Below the pieces are notes generated by a model. It saw only the letters and a list, made by a program, of their open reading frames with translations. It made no database searches and was not told where the DNA came from. This document shows, one piece after another, positions 29,501 to 39,512 of a stretch of 64,000 nucleotides of DNA. The DNA lies in contig NC_086350.1 in assembly GCF_036324505.1 (NCBI RefSeq), positions 21,307,140 through 21,371,139 on the forward strand, given 5' to 3'. A program made the position numbers and the translations under genes. Origin of the DNA: Eleginops maclovinus. Its lineage: Eukaryota; Chordata; Actinopteri; Perciformes; Eleginopidae. Numbering within the stretch: position 1 is the first letter of the stretch; each line of letters opens with the position of its first letter.

Positions 29501-29777
29501 GCTTTTTGGGGTGATAAACACCATGGTGAGGTATGTACCATTTTTCTCCAGACGTGCCTTCTGCGCTTACCTCTTCTGCGTCACCCCTTTCAATGATGTC
29601 TTTCATGTAGTTAATGTAGTCATTCTTGTAACTTTCATTTGCAATGAACTTCCTTTTCAGGTGACTGAGCCTCACGGCAGCAAGCTGCTTGTTATCAGGT
29701 AAGCACGGTCTCTTGCGAGACTGTTTTGTCATCACTTTGAATGTCTCTGAAATCAGTCTCCAGAATTCTGATTGCAT
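26529..29777 (-). CDS. BEL/Pao Pol: reverse transcriptase, RNase H, integrase
   Basis: An open frame of up to 1082 codons, starting somewhere upstream of RPCLPDNKQ (about 23). The reverse transcriptase (about 80-260) has GVYHPKKPEKLRVVYDCSA and the active site YVDD at 220-223. RNase H (about 400-510) shows HHFSDASTTGYG, PRLELTAAVV and FFWTDSKVV. The integrase has a zinc region (HCVTCRRL) and the acidic residues of YCGMDCFGPF, KCDQGTNF and AGGVWERQIR. A C-terminal GDVVMDAEDTLPRSKWRLG module ends it. The motif order PR-RT-RH-INT is that of BEL/Pao. The frame is offset by one base from the Gag-protease frame, so as it stands Pol needs a frameshift. Confidence 0.93.
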   Translation of the reverse strand: MQSEFWRLISETFKVMTKQSRKRPCLPDNKQLAAVRLSHLKRKFIANESYKNDYINYMKDIIERGDAEEVSAEGTSGEKWYIPHHGVYHPKKPEKLRVVYDCSAKYKGSSLNEHLLPGPDMINSLTGVLIRFRQHHIAMMCDIEKMFHQFHVSEKDRDYLRFLWWKNGDVSTPPEEFRMKVHLFGAVSSPGCANYGLKQLAKEHSHTHPLGSQFIARDFYVDDGITSVESVERAIQIAKEARELCAKRGLRLHKFVSNSCAVLQSIPSTEHAIDIKAKDLRFNDAALERALGIYWSIESDCFTFKVAPKNQPATRRGILSSVASIYDPLGFVAPYLLNGKKILQDMCHQGTGWDDLIPEQLKPRWEKWQDDLVKMEKIRVARCYQPAGFGKVIKTELHHFSDASTTGYGQCTYLRLKNEREDIHCVLLMGKARVSPQKVTTIPRLELTAAVVSVTVSNMLKEELGYCNVEEFFWTDSKVVLGYINNDARHFHTFVANRVQKMCHASDPKQWFYVPTDENPADYASRGKTVDELLSSDWFTGPSFLWKREIEMPTEVPSELPVGDPEVRKAQTFQTKTSEQVDLVDRLNKFSCWSRAVKAVARLIRRARKVKSCDLSSVSERQSAEQLIIKDMQSQTYGEEIKLLSKGHQLPKQNKLYHLDVFLDAEGVLKVEGRLSRSSFPNTFKHPTVIPQGHHVTSLIIAHHHERVKHQGKGFTINEIRSNGYWICGLSRAVATYIRHCVTCRRLRRPVESQKMSDLPVERTEPTPPFTYCGMDCFGPFWTKQGRKEEKRYGLLFTCFCSRAIHIEMLEDMSTDTFINGLRCFIALRGAVRQIKCDQGTNFIGAKNELNAALQELDMNRLNTFLTEKQCDFVMNAPHASHAGGVWERQIRTVRSVLNATLLLSPGRLNDSSLRTFFYETMAIVNSRPLTVDALNSPNSLEPLTPNHLITMKSTTALPPPGKFEREDLYGRKRWRQVQYLTEQFWSRWKKEYLHSITARQCWHGTKRNLQVGDVVMDAEDTLPRSKWRLGTVTEVIQGKDGLVRRAKILFGEKELNHKGERTIRTSLERPVQKLVLLLEAV

Positions 29778-32418
29778 CCATTGGAGTCACTGCAGGCAGC
29801 TCCTTCACAGTTACTCGGTGACAGTGACTGTTTGACATGTGCGAATCAGAGTGAGGTGCAGAAAAGCCAACAATACTCCACCCTAAGTCGGTAAGAATGG
29901 CGAAGGGTTCATCATCCTTTCCTGTTATGACCCGTCTCGGTACAAGACTCCTTGGACAATTGTAGCCTATCAGTAGCCCCACCTCGCAACTAAGGAGGGG
30001 CGGTATTTGGTCTGCTATTGCCGTGAGATGTAGCCATCTTTTTGCCGTTTCGTGTGTTGGTATGTGTTGTTTGTTCACAGGTATGCAGTCTTTGGTGTAT
30101 GCGGGAGGCAGTTTGATGTGCACAGTGGAATTGAATCCTCTCACTCGCAGACCAGATGTGCGTTCACTTTTAAAGACCATATTTTCACCCATCATGGTAG
30201 TGAGTTTCAGTTTAACTGGGCAAGTAGTCAGCTGCAGCTCTGTACACACATCTTGCTCGATGAATGTTGTGTCACTTTGTGTATCCAGCAAGGCGTACAC
30301 AAGTTTTTCTCTGGATGGATTCTTTTCGTTAGACACCCACACCGGCACTATCATGGAGGTGTTTTCTGACTGACCTTGGCTGGTGACGTTGAGGGACAGA
30401 GCAGGTGTTGGGTTCGTTGTACTGCGTTGTGCTGAATCTTTGTCTTGACCTTTTCCGTAGTTGTCATCATGAAGACATGTGGGATGTCGTCTTTTGCATG
30501 AGTCACATGTGTGGCGGTGCCTGCACTCCTTTGCGCTGTGACCAGGTTTTAGACATCCATAACACAGTCTGTTGTCTTTGATGTACGCTCTTCTATATTC
30601 CAGTTTTCTTTTCATGAAGTCTGGACATTTGCAAAGCTGGTGACTGACATTCTGACATAGCATGCAGGGGGGCTTGACCTTTTCGTTTGTTGATGTATGC
30701 TTATTATTTTCCACCACTGTATGTGTGTTGAAGGCACTGGCTTTGTTTCTTTTGCCTTCCCTTGTGCTCCACTTGTCTTGACAGGATTCTGCTGGATGGA
30801 GAGCGAGGAAAGAGGTGACTGGATTGCAGGCAGTTTCGGCCTCCACTGACATGAACTTGGCAAAGTCCTTGAAGCTAGGGAAATCCTTTCCCTCCGTGAG
30901 ACGTGCTGTCACTTGCCGGTTCCATCGTGAGGCTATCCACTCTGGCAGTTTCCGCATCAACTTCTGATTTTCCTCACAGTCGTTTAAGATGTTTAAGCCT
31001 TTTACATGGGGCATGGCCTGCAGACAAGCATTTAAGAAATCTGAGAAATCTCTCAGTCCTTCAGCATCTTTAGACTGTATTTTTGACCAGTTGGATAACT
31101 TTTCCCTAAAGGCCTTTTGAATGATAAACGGCTGGCCGTACCTCTGATTGAGCTTGTTCCATGCGTCACTGTAAGCTTCACTGTCGCTACGATAGAAAGT
31201 CCCTTTTATGCATTTGTGAGCTGAGCCACCTACATATCTCTTGAGGTAGTGCAGCTTATCGGTAGTGGGGATGTTCTTTCTATCTATAAGTGATGTGAAT
31301 GAAGCCTTCCACTCAACAAAGTCAATTGGATTGCCATTAAACACTGTGGGCTCTGGCATTGGAAGTCTGTTAATAGCAATGCTGTCCTGAACGGCTTGGG
31401 CTAGGCAGGATACATCGATGGCAGGAGATGGAGTGACAGCCGTGTAAGGGTGCGTTATGGCAGGGGGAATAGAGTTGTGTGGCATAGGATCATGACATGA
31501 CTGAAAAGACTGGGCCTCAGACTCCTCTTTCACTTCTCTGTTGTATGCTTCAAGTCTGGCGTGGGCAGCTTTCAAGTCTTTTTCAGCTCGTAATTGTTCT
31601 AATTCGGCCTTGTGCTTTTCTAATTCCCTTCTGTGTTCTTCTTCTAAAACACGAATTTTTTCCTTCTGTTTCTTTTCTTCCATTAGCACCTTATATTCAG
31701 CCTCCTTAGCAGCTAACTCCGCCGCTGCTTCTGCTCGCTTGGCTGCAACACTTGAGTGCGTGGAACGATGACTGCCAGTCAGTATTGAAGCAGTGGAGCC
31801 ATAAATGGACCGCGCATAGTCATGCTTAAGCAGCTCATGCAAACGCTGCCCTCCATATTCTGCATCATATTCTCCATTTACTTCAGTCAGTCTTTCGTTC
31901 AAGATTTTGACAATGTCAATCGTCACCGCTGCACAAGCATCAACTTTACACCTTAGCTCAGTATCGGGCGTGCCGTGCTTTCTCAATTCTTCATACACAT
32001 TCATGATATCCATTTTCCTTATTTCCAAGTTGTCTATAAGGGATGTTAGGCATTTTTCAGCTAGCTCAGATTTGAGTTCATTGCGTGTTTGACGAGCTTG
32101 GGCTTTCCACTGTTCATACAAGCTAACAAGTTTCTTTGCTCGTTTGCACTGTTCATCTTCACGGTATGCTAGCATCTTTTCAGTGGGAACTCGCGCTCTG
32201 TCAGAACGTCTGGCTAAATCTGTATCAACATCTTCATTGCTTAACAGTTCGTCGAGAATTTTCTGCTTGATTTGCAATGAATCTTTTAGTTCGTTACTAA
32301 CAGCACCTTGTTCTGCTTCCCTTTCTATGATTTCCTTGTATTCCTGAATTACCTTTTGAAGGATATCAATCTGCTCCTCTTTATCCTTGCCGTGCAGAGT
32401 AGCATCGTTTCCCTCCAT
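29695..32418 (-). CDS. BEL/Pao Gag-protease
   Basis: A 907-residue frame from an ATG at 32418. An N-terminal helical region and a coiled coil (about 235-290, Glu/Lys-rich) precede the DUF1759 Gag core (EPTVFNGNPIDFVEWKASF, KLHYLKRYVGG). Cys-His zinc knuckles (CMLCQNVSHQLCKC, CYGCLKPGHSAKEC) follow. The aspartic protease region has ALLDTQSDTTFI and ends near LTDLGWSIVGF. The frame stops just after KTVSQE, where the conserved linker to the reverse transcriptase would be expected; that linker appears to be deleted (see findings). Confidence 0.92.
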   Translation of the reverse strand: MEGNDATLHGKDKEEQIDILQKVIQEYKEIIEREAEQGAVSNELKDSLQIKQKILDELLSNEDVDTDLARRSDRARVPTEKMLAYREDEQCKRAKKLVSLYEQWKAQARQTRNELKSELAEKCLTSLIDNLEIRKMDIMNVYEELRKHGTPDTELRCKVDACAAVTIDIVKILNERLTEVNGEYDAEYGGQRLHELLKHDYARSIYGSTASILTGSHRSTHSSVAAKRAEAAAELAAKEAEYKVLMEEKKQKEKIRVLEEEHRRELEKHKAELEQLRAEKDLKAAHARLEAYNREVKEESEAQSFQSCHDPMPHNSIPPAITHPYTAVTPSPAIDVSCLAQAVQDSIAINRLPMPEPTVFNGNPIDFVEWKASFTSLIDRKNIPTTDKLHYLKRYVGGSAHKCIKGTFYRSDSEAYSDAWNKLNQRYGQPFIIQKAFREKLSNWSKIQSKDAEGLRDFSDFLNACLQAMPHVKGLNILNDCEENQKLMRKLPEWIASRWNRQVTARLTEGKDFPSFKDFAKFMSVEAETACNPVTSFLALHPAESCQDKWSTREGKRNKASAFNTHTVVENNKHTSTNEKVKPPCMLCQNVSHQLCKCPDFMKRKLEYRRAYIKDNRLCYGCLKPGHSAKECRHRHTCDSCKRRHPTCLHDDNYGKGQDKDSAQRSTTNPTPALSLNVTSQGQSENTSMIVPVWVSNEKNPSREKLVYALLDTQSDTTFIEQDVCTELQLTTCPVKLKLTTMMGENMVFKSERTSGLRVRGFNSTVHIKLPPAYTKDCIPVNKQHIPTHETAKRWLHLTAIADQIPPLLSCEVGLLIGYNCPRSLVPRRVITGKDDEPFAILTDLGWSIVGFSAPHSDSHMSNSHCHRVTVKELPAVTPMDAIRILETDFRDIQSDDKTVSQETVLT

Positions 32419-32639
32419 TTTTGTTATCCTTTGTTCGTCTTCTTGCTGCCTTTACCGCCAAACCGTCTTCAATTCACCGCTGCACGTATCCCTTTCATCC
32501 ATAAAAGTGTTCCTTTCCGTCCGTAGAAGTTGTCCTTTTCGTCCGTTGAAGTCGTCGATGCAGCAGGTTTACTGAAGAGGTGAAGCTTTTGCAGGGGAGG
32601 ATAAAGTTCTTACTTTTTCCGTGGAGGATAAGTTCTTAC

Positions 32640-33039
32640 TGTAACGGATCCCCGTATATAACTGGTTTGAGTCTTTACTGCTGGTTCAAATTTACTGTTT
32701 TATTTTCTCTTGTTCAATACTACATTCCTTATACTTTCAAACTATCACCACCGTAAGAACTGTTTGGCCTCATACGGGTCCATTAAAACTATAAAATCCT
32801 TATATTTTACACACGTACATCCGTTCGTGACCAGATCATACACTGTACTAAAAAGTTACACGCTAACAAAGTGAAGTATGATTAACATTTTACCTTTACC
32901 GTTGTCAAAATAAAAGTCTATAGGAAAATGAATGGCATAAGGCCTGTATAAAATTCTTAAACTAATTCCGTGTTCACAATTATGCAAATAAGTACAAATT
33001 AAACTAAAAATGAATTATACCTTCATGGGGTTATTTACA
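32640..33039 (-). repeat. BEL/Pao 5' LTR
   Basis: 400 bp, 397 of them identical to the other LTR. Downstream on the minus strand lies a short leader with a duplicated GTAAGAACTT(T)ATCCTCC. I could not match the primer-binding site to a particular tRNA. Confidence 0.93.
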
Positions 33040-34297
33040 GATTTGCTTTTCCTGAGGAATCATTTTGATAGGTTTTGGATTGTTGACATAAGAGCATGTG
33101 TGTTGGTATCCATATCTGTACCAGATCAAATTTGGCTCCAGTTAATGTTCCAGTTTTTAATTTCCCTGTCAAATTCATCAATATCACTCTTGGGTATTCT
33201 TAATTTGTAAGATTTTGTGTTGAGTTTCAAATGGAAGCAGGATTTAGTGAGCTTTCTGGCAATGAGAGTTAGGTTATGATCAGACAGACCAGTGACAATA
33301 TTGAAGATTTTTGTCACCCTTTCAGGTTTGTTGCTGAAATTCAGGTTAATTTGGATTTTTGAGGATGTGGTTATTCTAGTAGGCCCCTTAATTAATTGTG
33401 TGGGATCAAATCTATTTGATACCCGTTCTAATGCCTTATTGCTTGCTTTGTCCTCCCAATTAACATTTAAGTCACCCAATAATACTATTTCCTTAGCAAA
33501 ACTGCATTCCCTAAGCATCATTTCTGATTTGTCAAAGAAAATAGCTTTTACAGATGGTGGTCTGTACACTCCAGTGAGAATGAAAGACGTCTGTGGTGAC
33601 AGGCTAACATTAAGACAAATATGCTCAAGCTCATTCTCAGCAGAGCATTGAACCTCATTACATGATATCTGGTCTTTCATATAAAACAGTAACCCCCCAC
33701 CCCTGCCCACAGATCGATCTTAAGATGTTAAGAGATGTTTTATCTGATCACTTTTGGGAACAAGACTGCGGATATTCAACTGACCCCCCCAGCAGACCAC
33801 TGGGTTTTGCATGATGGTCCCACAGCACTCTGGCATTGTTCACAGTTTGAAAGAAGTTGAATTTTCGCAATTTTTTATTGCTGGATTTAATCCTGCGGCT
33901 TTCCGCTGAGTGGCGCCGACTCTTGTTCTGAGTGAGTTCTTGATTGGCCCACGCTTACCTGGACCATCGCAGAGAGTTGGTGTGCTGGTTTGAGATCGAC
34001 TGGTTGTGCACTGCCCGGGGATTGGAAAACAATCGCCCTTGGTGTGGAGATCCATAGGGTCTCGTCAGTGAAGATTCGGTAGTCGTCCGTGTAATGGATT
34101 TGCTGCCGTGCGACCTCGGGGGTTAGCGAGGATGCACACCATTTCAGCAACCACGGCTCTCCCTCTTCCTCCACACTGTTCAGACCAGGCCCAGCCCATG
34201 ATATTGGTTGAGCGGCAATTGTAGTCGATACACTCCCAGAGACATCCGAGGACCTGGTATGGAGATTAGGTAGGTAATCAGACAGACACATTTTCAA
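33040..34297 (-). pseudogene. LINE ORF2 endonuclease region (5' part of the split LINE)
   Basis: A 194-residue frame (33710-33126) is most of an APE endonuclease: GRGGGLLFYMKDQISC, TGVYRPPS, IVLLGDLNVNWED and TGLSDHNLT. Just upstream another frame gives QLNIRSLVPKSDQIKHLL and then a stop, so the segment between it and GRGGG is deleted. A further frame (34297-33887) may be the ORF N-terminus. The 3' continuation is at 25988, beyond the BEL/Pao insertion. Confidence 0.8.
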
Positions 34298-34949
34298 AAT
34301 GCTTAACAGTGCTGCTAAAATTACAAACTATTGCTTTATATTAAAAATAAATGCATCAATAAATGACAATAATGGTAAGTCGACAAGTTGCCCCATATCT
34401 GGTTAATTTGGTGGCACATGTAAAGGAGAATGTTTTAACTATATTTGGTTTAACTGATCTTTGACAAACTATGCAGTTTTCAAAGGAGATCTAAGTTAGC
34501 TCTAATGGGATAGGTTGCTTTTTAGTGCATCACACTATGATACAATGTATACAATATGTAATTGCGTGCGAGGGTCGGTTCATCGCTGCTTGCAGCTTTA
34601 ATTCATATATTTTTTGGCTCTATATTCTCTATAATTTTGCACAAATCATATATTTTTTGCATGTAGTACATACTGTGCAGTTGCATATAAATTATTATAA
34701 TGATAATTCAAGCAAAGTACTGGAGGCTAACAAGTTGTTCAATGCACAATGGAGAGATGTATGCACACAACATGAATAATAAAAACCTGGAAACCCTGTT
34801 AAGTGCAACTCAAAGTGTTTTAGGGATTTTTGAAAAATAGTAATTGAAATATAACACACTTTATTTTTCTTGTGCCACCTGCATCAAACTGTTGTCTGTG
34901 TCCTTTGTATCATGGCTCTTGTAACTTTGAACTCCAGGGGTCAAAAGAA
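34298..34949. other. Intergenic, no gene recognised
   Basis: AT-rich flanking sequence between LINE and tRNA gene; no supported feature. Confidence 0.5.
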
Positions 34950-35012
34950 GGGCTCGTCCGGGATTTGAACCCGGGACCTCTCGCACCCTAAGCGAGAATC
35001 ATACCCCTAGAC

Positions 35013-37926
35013 CAGTCTTTCTCAAAGAGTGGTCCGCGGACCACTGGTGGTCCGTGAGCGACCCCTAGTGGTCCGTGAATATTTTGGTAAAATGTCACAT
35101 TTGAAATTAATATATTATAAGTTTAAAGTGTTTCTCAAACTGTCTTAAAATTACTAGTATAGAGTAATAGATGTAGCGTAGCTACGTAGGTTCGTAGCCA
35201 CGTAGCTAAGTAGGTTAGGCCTACGATCTTACGTCATAAATGATTTACGTGGTCAATTTGAGCTGTCAACTGACAAGATGGATCGATGGCTAAAGACAGG
35301 GTCAGTTAAAAGAAAATTAAATGACAAATCTGACGTGACAGTCAAGGTGCATCGTCCTGATGCAGGAGATCCAGCAACTACAAGTGGTTCAGCCGCAGCG
35401 ACAAGTGATTTTATCTGTGTTACTGAGTCCCAGGAGACGGGTTCGCCATCTAACCACCACCGGGCTGAAAGCTTAGAAACTCGGCTTGATTGCGGAAAGT
35501 CCTGCGCTAAAGTGAAGCGAAAATATCACAGCGACTACATACAATTTGGATTTTGGAGATGAAGAGGGTCCCAATCCACACTGTGTTTTGTGCTACGAGT
35601 CGTTGGCTAACGAGGCTATAAAACCCGCCAAGCTCAAGCGTCATTTTGAGAGCAAACACAAGGATTACATCGGGAAACCTTTAGCATTGTTTGAGAGAAA
35701 ACGTGATGAACTTAAAAACACATGACGAAGGCGCCCTAACATTTTTTTGCGACGGGGGAAAATGCGAAGGCTACAGAGGCATCATACAGGGTATCCCTTC
35801 TCATCGCAAAAACAGGGAAACCTCATTCGATAGGTGAGAATTTAGTCAAACCAACTGCCAAGGTTATGGCTAATGTATTGTTTGGGGAGAAAGCAAGCAA
35901 CGAAATGAACAGGGTCCCCCTCTCCAATGATACTGTCCAGCGGCGAATAACAGCCATGGCCGAAAATGTGAAAGATCAGCTGATCACACGTTTACGCCAA
36001 AGCCAGTTTTTCACACTGCAACTGGACGAGTCAACTGATATCAGGAATGAGGCAAATCTGCTGTGTTTTGTAAGGTAGGCTACATTTATGCTGGCGGTGT
36101 GCAGGATGAATTTCTGTTTTGTCGTTCCTGCCGACCAACACCACAGGGGAAGCCATTTTTGACTCAGTCAACGATTTCATCCTGCAGAATAATATCGACT
36201 GGACACGATGTGTTGGTATTTGCACAGATGGTGCAACTGCAATGACTGGGAAACACAAGGGACTGGCAGCGCGCGTACGCCCAGTTGCACCTTGCGCCAC
36301 AGCAACACACTGTTGCATTCACAGAGAACAGCTGGCTGTGAAAAAAATGCCACCATGCCTCAAATCAGTACTGGACGAGTCTGTGAAAATTGTTAATACA
36401 ATAAAAACCAAAGCACTGAACACACGTCTTTTTAAAGCTGTGTGATGAAATGGGAAGTGAACACACAAAACTGCTTTTCCATACTGAAGTTCGCTGGCTG
36501 TCGCGTGGGAAAGTTCTCACCCGTCTATTTGAACTGCGCGATGAGGTGATGTTATTCTTGCATCATACTGATGAACTGTATGACAGACTGCATGATTTCC
36601 AGTGGCTCTCAAAATTGGCATACCTGGCCGATGTCTTTAGCGCTCTCAATGCTTTGAACTTAGCGCTGCAGGGAAAAGCCGTCACCGCCTTCAATGTGCA
36701 GGACAAAATTAAAGCCGCACGCCTCAAGATGGAATTGTGGTGTGTCCGTCTGGATCGCCAGGAGTTTGACTGTTTTCCGACGCTTGTGGATTTTCTCCTT
36801 GCTGCAGATGAAGAGCTGGACGGCAGCACAGTTGCAGCCTTCAAGGAACATCTGCAAGGCCTTCACTTTCAGCTGGGAAGATATTTCCCAGAACTAGATG
36901 CAGTCTATGAGTGGTTCAGGAATCCATTTGGGGACAAAACGCACATCGAACACGTCAGTTCCAAGCTCCCATCAAGACAGGTTGACAGCCTTGTGGACAT
37001 CGCATCTGATGGGACACTGAGGACGACTTTCAGAGAGAAAAAGCTTGACAGATTTTGGGTCCACGTCCAGCCTGAGCACCCAGAGCTGGCTGACGCTGCT
37101 CTGAAACTGTTGATGCCGTTTCCAACCACCTACAACTGTGAAGTTGTTTTTTCTACACTTGTTGGTCTGAAAACAAAGCAGCGTAACAGGATCAATGTGG
37201 ACTGTGATATGAGACTAAAACTCTCCCGTTTGGATCCAGACATTGTTTCACGGATGTCTCAGCACAAGCAGCACCATTCCTCCCATTAGGTAGCAACAGA
37301 GACACGCAGTGTATGAGTGAGTAAACAATGCTATTTGTAAATGTAACAGTGTAAATAATTACCTTGTGTTTATTGTTAAATTCTTGTTAAACTTGGGCCT
37401 GCAACCATAGTTTTACTGTATTTTATTTTAGAAAATACACAGCAGAAGTTTGTGTGGTACTAAATGCGGTGCATTTTGCGTATCTCTCTGTTCGCTCGGA
37501 CATAAACTCAGTAATAAATGTAGTCTATGTTTCATATGATGTGTAAAATCTATCAGCATTTACCGTTTAAATTGCATGTGAACGAAATGCTTGTAGAATC
37601 TGTAGTTGTATTTGTATTGTTGATTTAATGTGTGAACGAGCGATATAGAGAAGGTCACATAAAGCTGTTATTATTAGGCTGTAATTTCTAATATACTGTT
37701 GGAGTAGTAAGCAGGCCTATTGTATTTATTCTAGTTTATATTTAGTTATATTTGGTGTGTATTTAGTTATATTTAGTGTATATTTCTCCTTCCTTCTTTG
37801 TATTGAACTGTTGCACCTCAATTTCCCTCAGAATGTTGTTTTGGGATATTGGGGGAGTTAGGTGGTCCGTGAGTATTTTTTTATTGGTTAAGTGGTCCTT
37901 GGTCTGAAAAAGTTTGAGAAACACTG
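35013..37926 (+). mobile_element. hAT (Buster-type) transposon in a tRNA gene
   Basis: Termini CAGTCTTTCTCAAA and (reversed) CAGTGTTTCTCAAA match at 13 of 14 bases. The 8-bp target duplication CCCTAGAC is perfect (35005-35012 and 37927-37934) and fits the nnnTAnnn pattern known for Buster elements. Inner inverted repeats carry several GGTCCGTGA motifs. The 2914-bp element holds a broken transposase gene. Confidence 0.95.
35278..37289 (+). pseudogene. Buster-type hAT transposase (frameshifted)
   Basis: The gene starts MDRWLKTGSVKRK and is related to ZBED5/SCAND3. A BED finger (CVLCYES, KLKRHFESKH) follows. The catalytic region has LQLDESTDI, CTDGATAMTGKHKGL and LFHTEVRWLSRGKVL. The C-terminal dimerisation region has LLMPFPTTYNCEVVFSTL. 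The frame changes or stops near 35557, 35725, 36075 and 36442, so no full protein can be made. The last 279 codons are open (36450-37289). With a perfect target duplication the element was probably mobilised by a transposase from another copy. Confidence 0.88.
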
Positions 37927-37943
37927 CCCTAGACCAACGAGCC

Positions 37944-38280
37944 TTGCAATTGCGTTTTATTTTTATTTTAAAACCTCAATCCCTCATTCCTTCAGTCATG
38001 CAGTGTAACTCTTTGATGGTGATGTGGCAGCTTGAAGACCCATGACATATTTGGTGAAAGAGCACCCTCTGCAGCACAGCATTATAAAACACATTCAGCT
38101 TTTTTTTCTCAGCTTTTACAGCTTTATGTGATCAATGTTGTAATGGCTTACTAATATTGACATCTGCGGGAATATATATAACACTTCAAATGATACTTCA
38201 CCATTTGTTACGCTGCTAATGTTTTATTTTTTTCTCCATTACATTTAAGCCAATGCATTTCAAGTGGAGGCATGTTAAAG
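37944..38280. other. tRNA 5' flank, no gene
   Basis: Nothing beyond the upstream flank of the split tRNA gene is recognised here. Confidence 0.5.
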
Positions 38281-38367
38281 GTAGGTCAACGTTTGTGTAG
38301 GAGCACTATTTTAGACACAGGTTGCCATTTTTAGCTTTGCCTATCATTCTCTTAAGTTTCATCTTAG

Positions 38368-39252
38368 ATGAAAGTTTTAAATACAAATCATCTGCTTCTG
38401 AATGTGGCCACGACCAGAGAGATGGTCATTGACTTCAGGAAGAAGCGGACGTCTTCACTGCCCCTGTGCATTCTGGGTGAGGATGTGGCTGTTGTGGAGG
38501 ATTACAAGTACCTTGGAGTCCACCTCGACAATGGACTGAACTGGAGGGCACACTGACGCTGTGTACAAGAAGGGGATGAGCCGACTCTATTTCCTGAGGA
38601 AGCTGAGATCCTTCAACGTCTGCAGCAAGATGTTGGAGATCTTCTACCAGTCTGTTGTTACTAGTGCATTCTTCTTTGCTGCCGTCTGCTGGGGGGGCAG
38701 CATCAGGGCCGGTGACACCAGCAGAATCAATAAACTGATCAGGAAAGCTGGATCTGTCATCAGCATCAAACTGGACCATTTTGAAGCTGTGGTGGAGAGG
38801 AGGACTCTCAACAAACTGTTGTCCATCATGGATAACCCCACCCACCCTCTCCACCTGCTACTGGACAGATAGCGAAGCTCCTTCTCCAACAGACTGCTCC
38901 AGCTCCGCTGTCACAAGGACAGCTCCAGGAGAACATTCCTGCCTACTGCAATAACCCTGTGCAATAATTCCCCTCTGGCTGGCAGACAACTCACTGCTCC
39001 GTAGCCTCTCTTGTGAACTGGACTTGACATGCACTCCTTCACACTTAACATTGTACATTTACATTATAGTGATTTATATTTTTGCCTTATTTGTACATAT
39101 GTATATTTCTCATTTATTTTATTTTGCTTGTGATTATTTGTTAATTGTTTTTGCTTCTTTTAGTATTTCGCTACTGCAACATTATTATTTTTTTCCCAGT
39201 TAGGAATAAATAATTTCTGATTTCTGATCTACTTCAGTAAAAAAAAAAAAAA
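38368..39252 (+). pseudogene. LINE reverse transcriptase C-terminal fragment with 3' UTR and A-tail
   Basis: Frames shifted once near 38556 read TREMVIDFRKKR, VVEDYKYLGVHLDNGLNW, GMSRLYFLRKLRSFNVC, FFAAVCWGGS and LLSIMDNPTHPL, the end of a CR1/L2-like fish LINE ORF2. About 300 bp of 3' UTR and a 15-base A-run (39238-39252) follow, the mark of target-primed insertion. The element is strongly 5'-truncated. Confidence 0.85.
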
Positions 39253-39440
39253 AGGTTTTTTATTTTAAAGATGTGCATACCTTTTATATAATAGTGTTCT
39301 ATTGTTTTCGTCTCTCTCTTACTGATTGGGCAATTGACATCTGACAATACTTGTTATAAGCTTTATTGCACCACTGACTGTGCTATCAGAATTTGTAATG
39401 TATGGCCTATGCTATTTTGAACACCACCGAGCAAAATTTA

Positions 39441-39512
39441 GGGCTCGTCCGGGATTTGAACCCGGGACCTCTCGCACCCAAAGCGAGAATCATACCCCTA
39501 GACCAACGAGCC
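39441..39512 (-). tRNA. tRNA-Pro(TGG), intact
   Basis: A 72-nt cloverleaf with acceptor stem GGCTCGT/ACGAGCC, D arm with A box, anticodon stem CTCGC/GCGAG around loop TTTGGGT (anticodon TGG), and T arm with B box GGTTCAAATCC. No intron. A T-rich terminator (ATTTT) follows on the minus strand. It reads CCA and, by wobble, other Pro codons. Confidence 0.97.

Larger units (their letters stand above)
25994..33039 (-). mobile_element. BEL/Pao LTR retrotransposon
   Basis: Two 400-bp LTRs (TGTAACGG...TTATTTACA on the plus strand) differ at only three positions. The 5-bp target duplication GATTT lies at 25989-25993 and 33040-33044. The minus-strand internal region encodes Gag-protease (32418-29695) and RT-RNase H-integrase (29777-26529). 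The low LTR divergence marks a recent insertion. It splits a LINE whose sequence continues on both sides. Confidence 0.96.
34950..37943 (-). pseudogene. tRNA-Pro(AGG) gene split by a hAT insertion
   Basis: Nucleotides 10-72 of the tRNA lie at 35012-34950 and nucleotides 1-9 at 37943-37935. Joined, they give a 72-nt tRNA that differs from the intact tRNA-Pro(TGG) at 39441-39512 only at the anticodon (loop TTAGGGT). The hAT lies between nucleotides 9 and 10, that is in the A box of the internal promoter, and nucleotides 10-17 are duplicated as the target site. The gene cannot be transcribed and processed as a normal tRNA. Confidence 0.96.

Noticed and set aside
33126..33710. Separate host nuclease gene
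   Set aside because: The frame is the endonuclease of a LINE whose remaining parts lie in order on the same strand.
34950..35012. A functional tRNA-Pro gene
   Set aside because: Nucleotides 1-9 are missing at this place; they lie 2.9 kb away beyond a hAT element.
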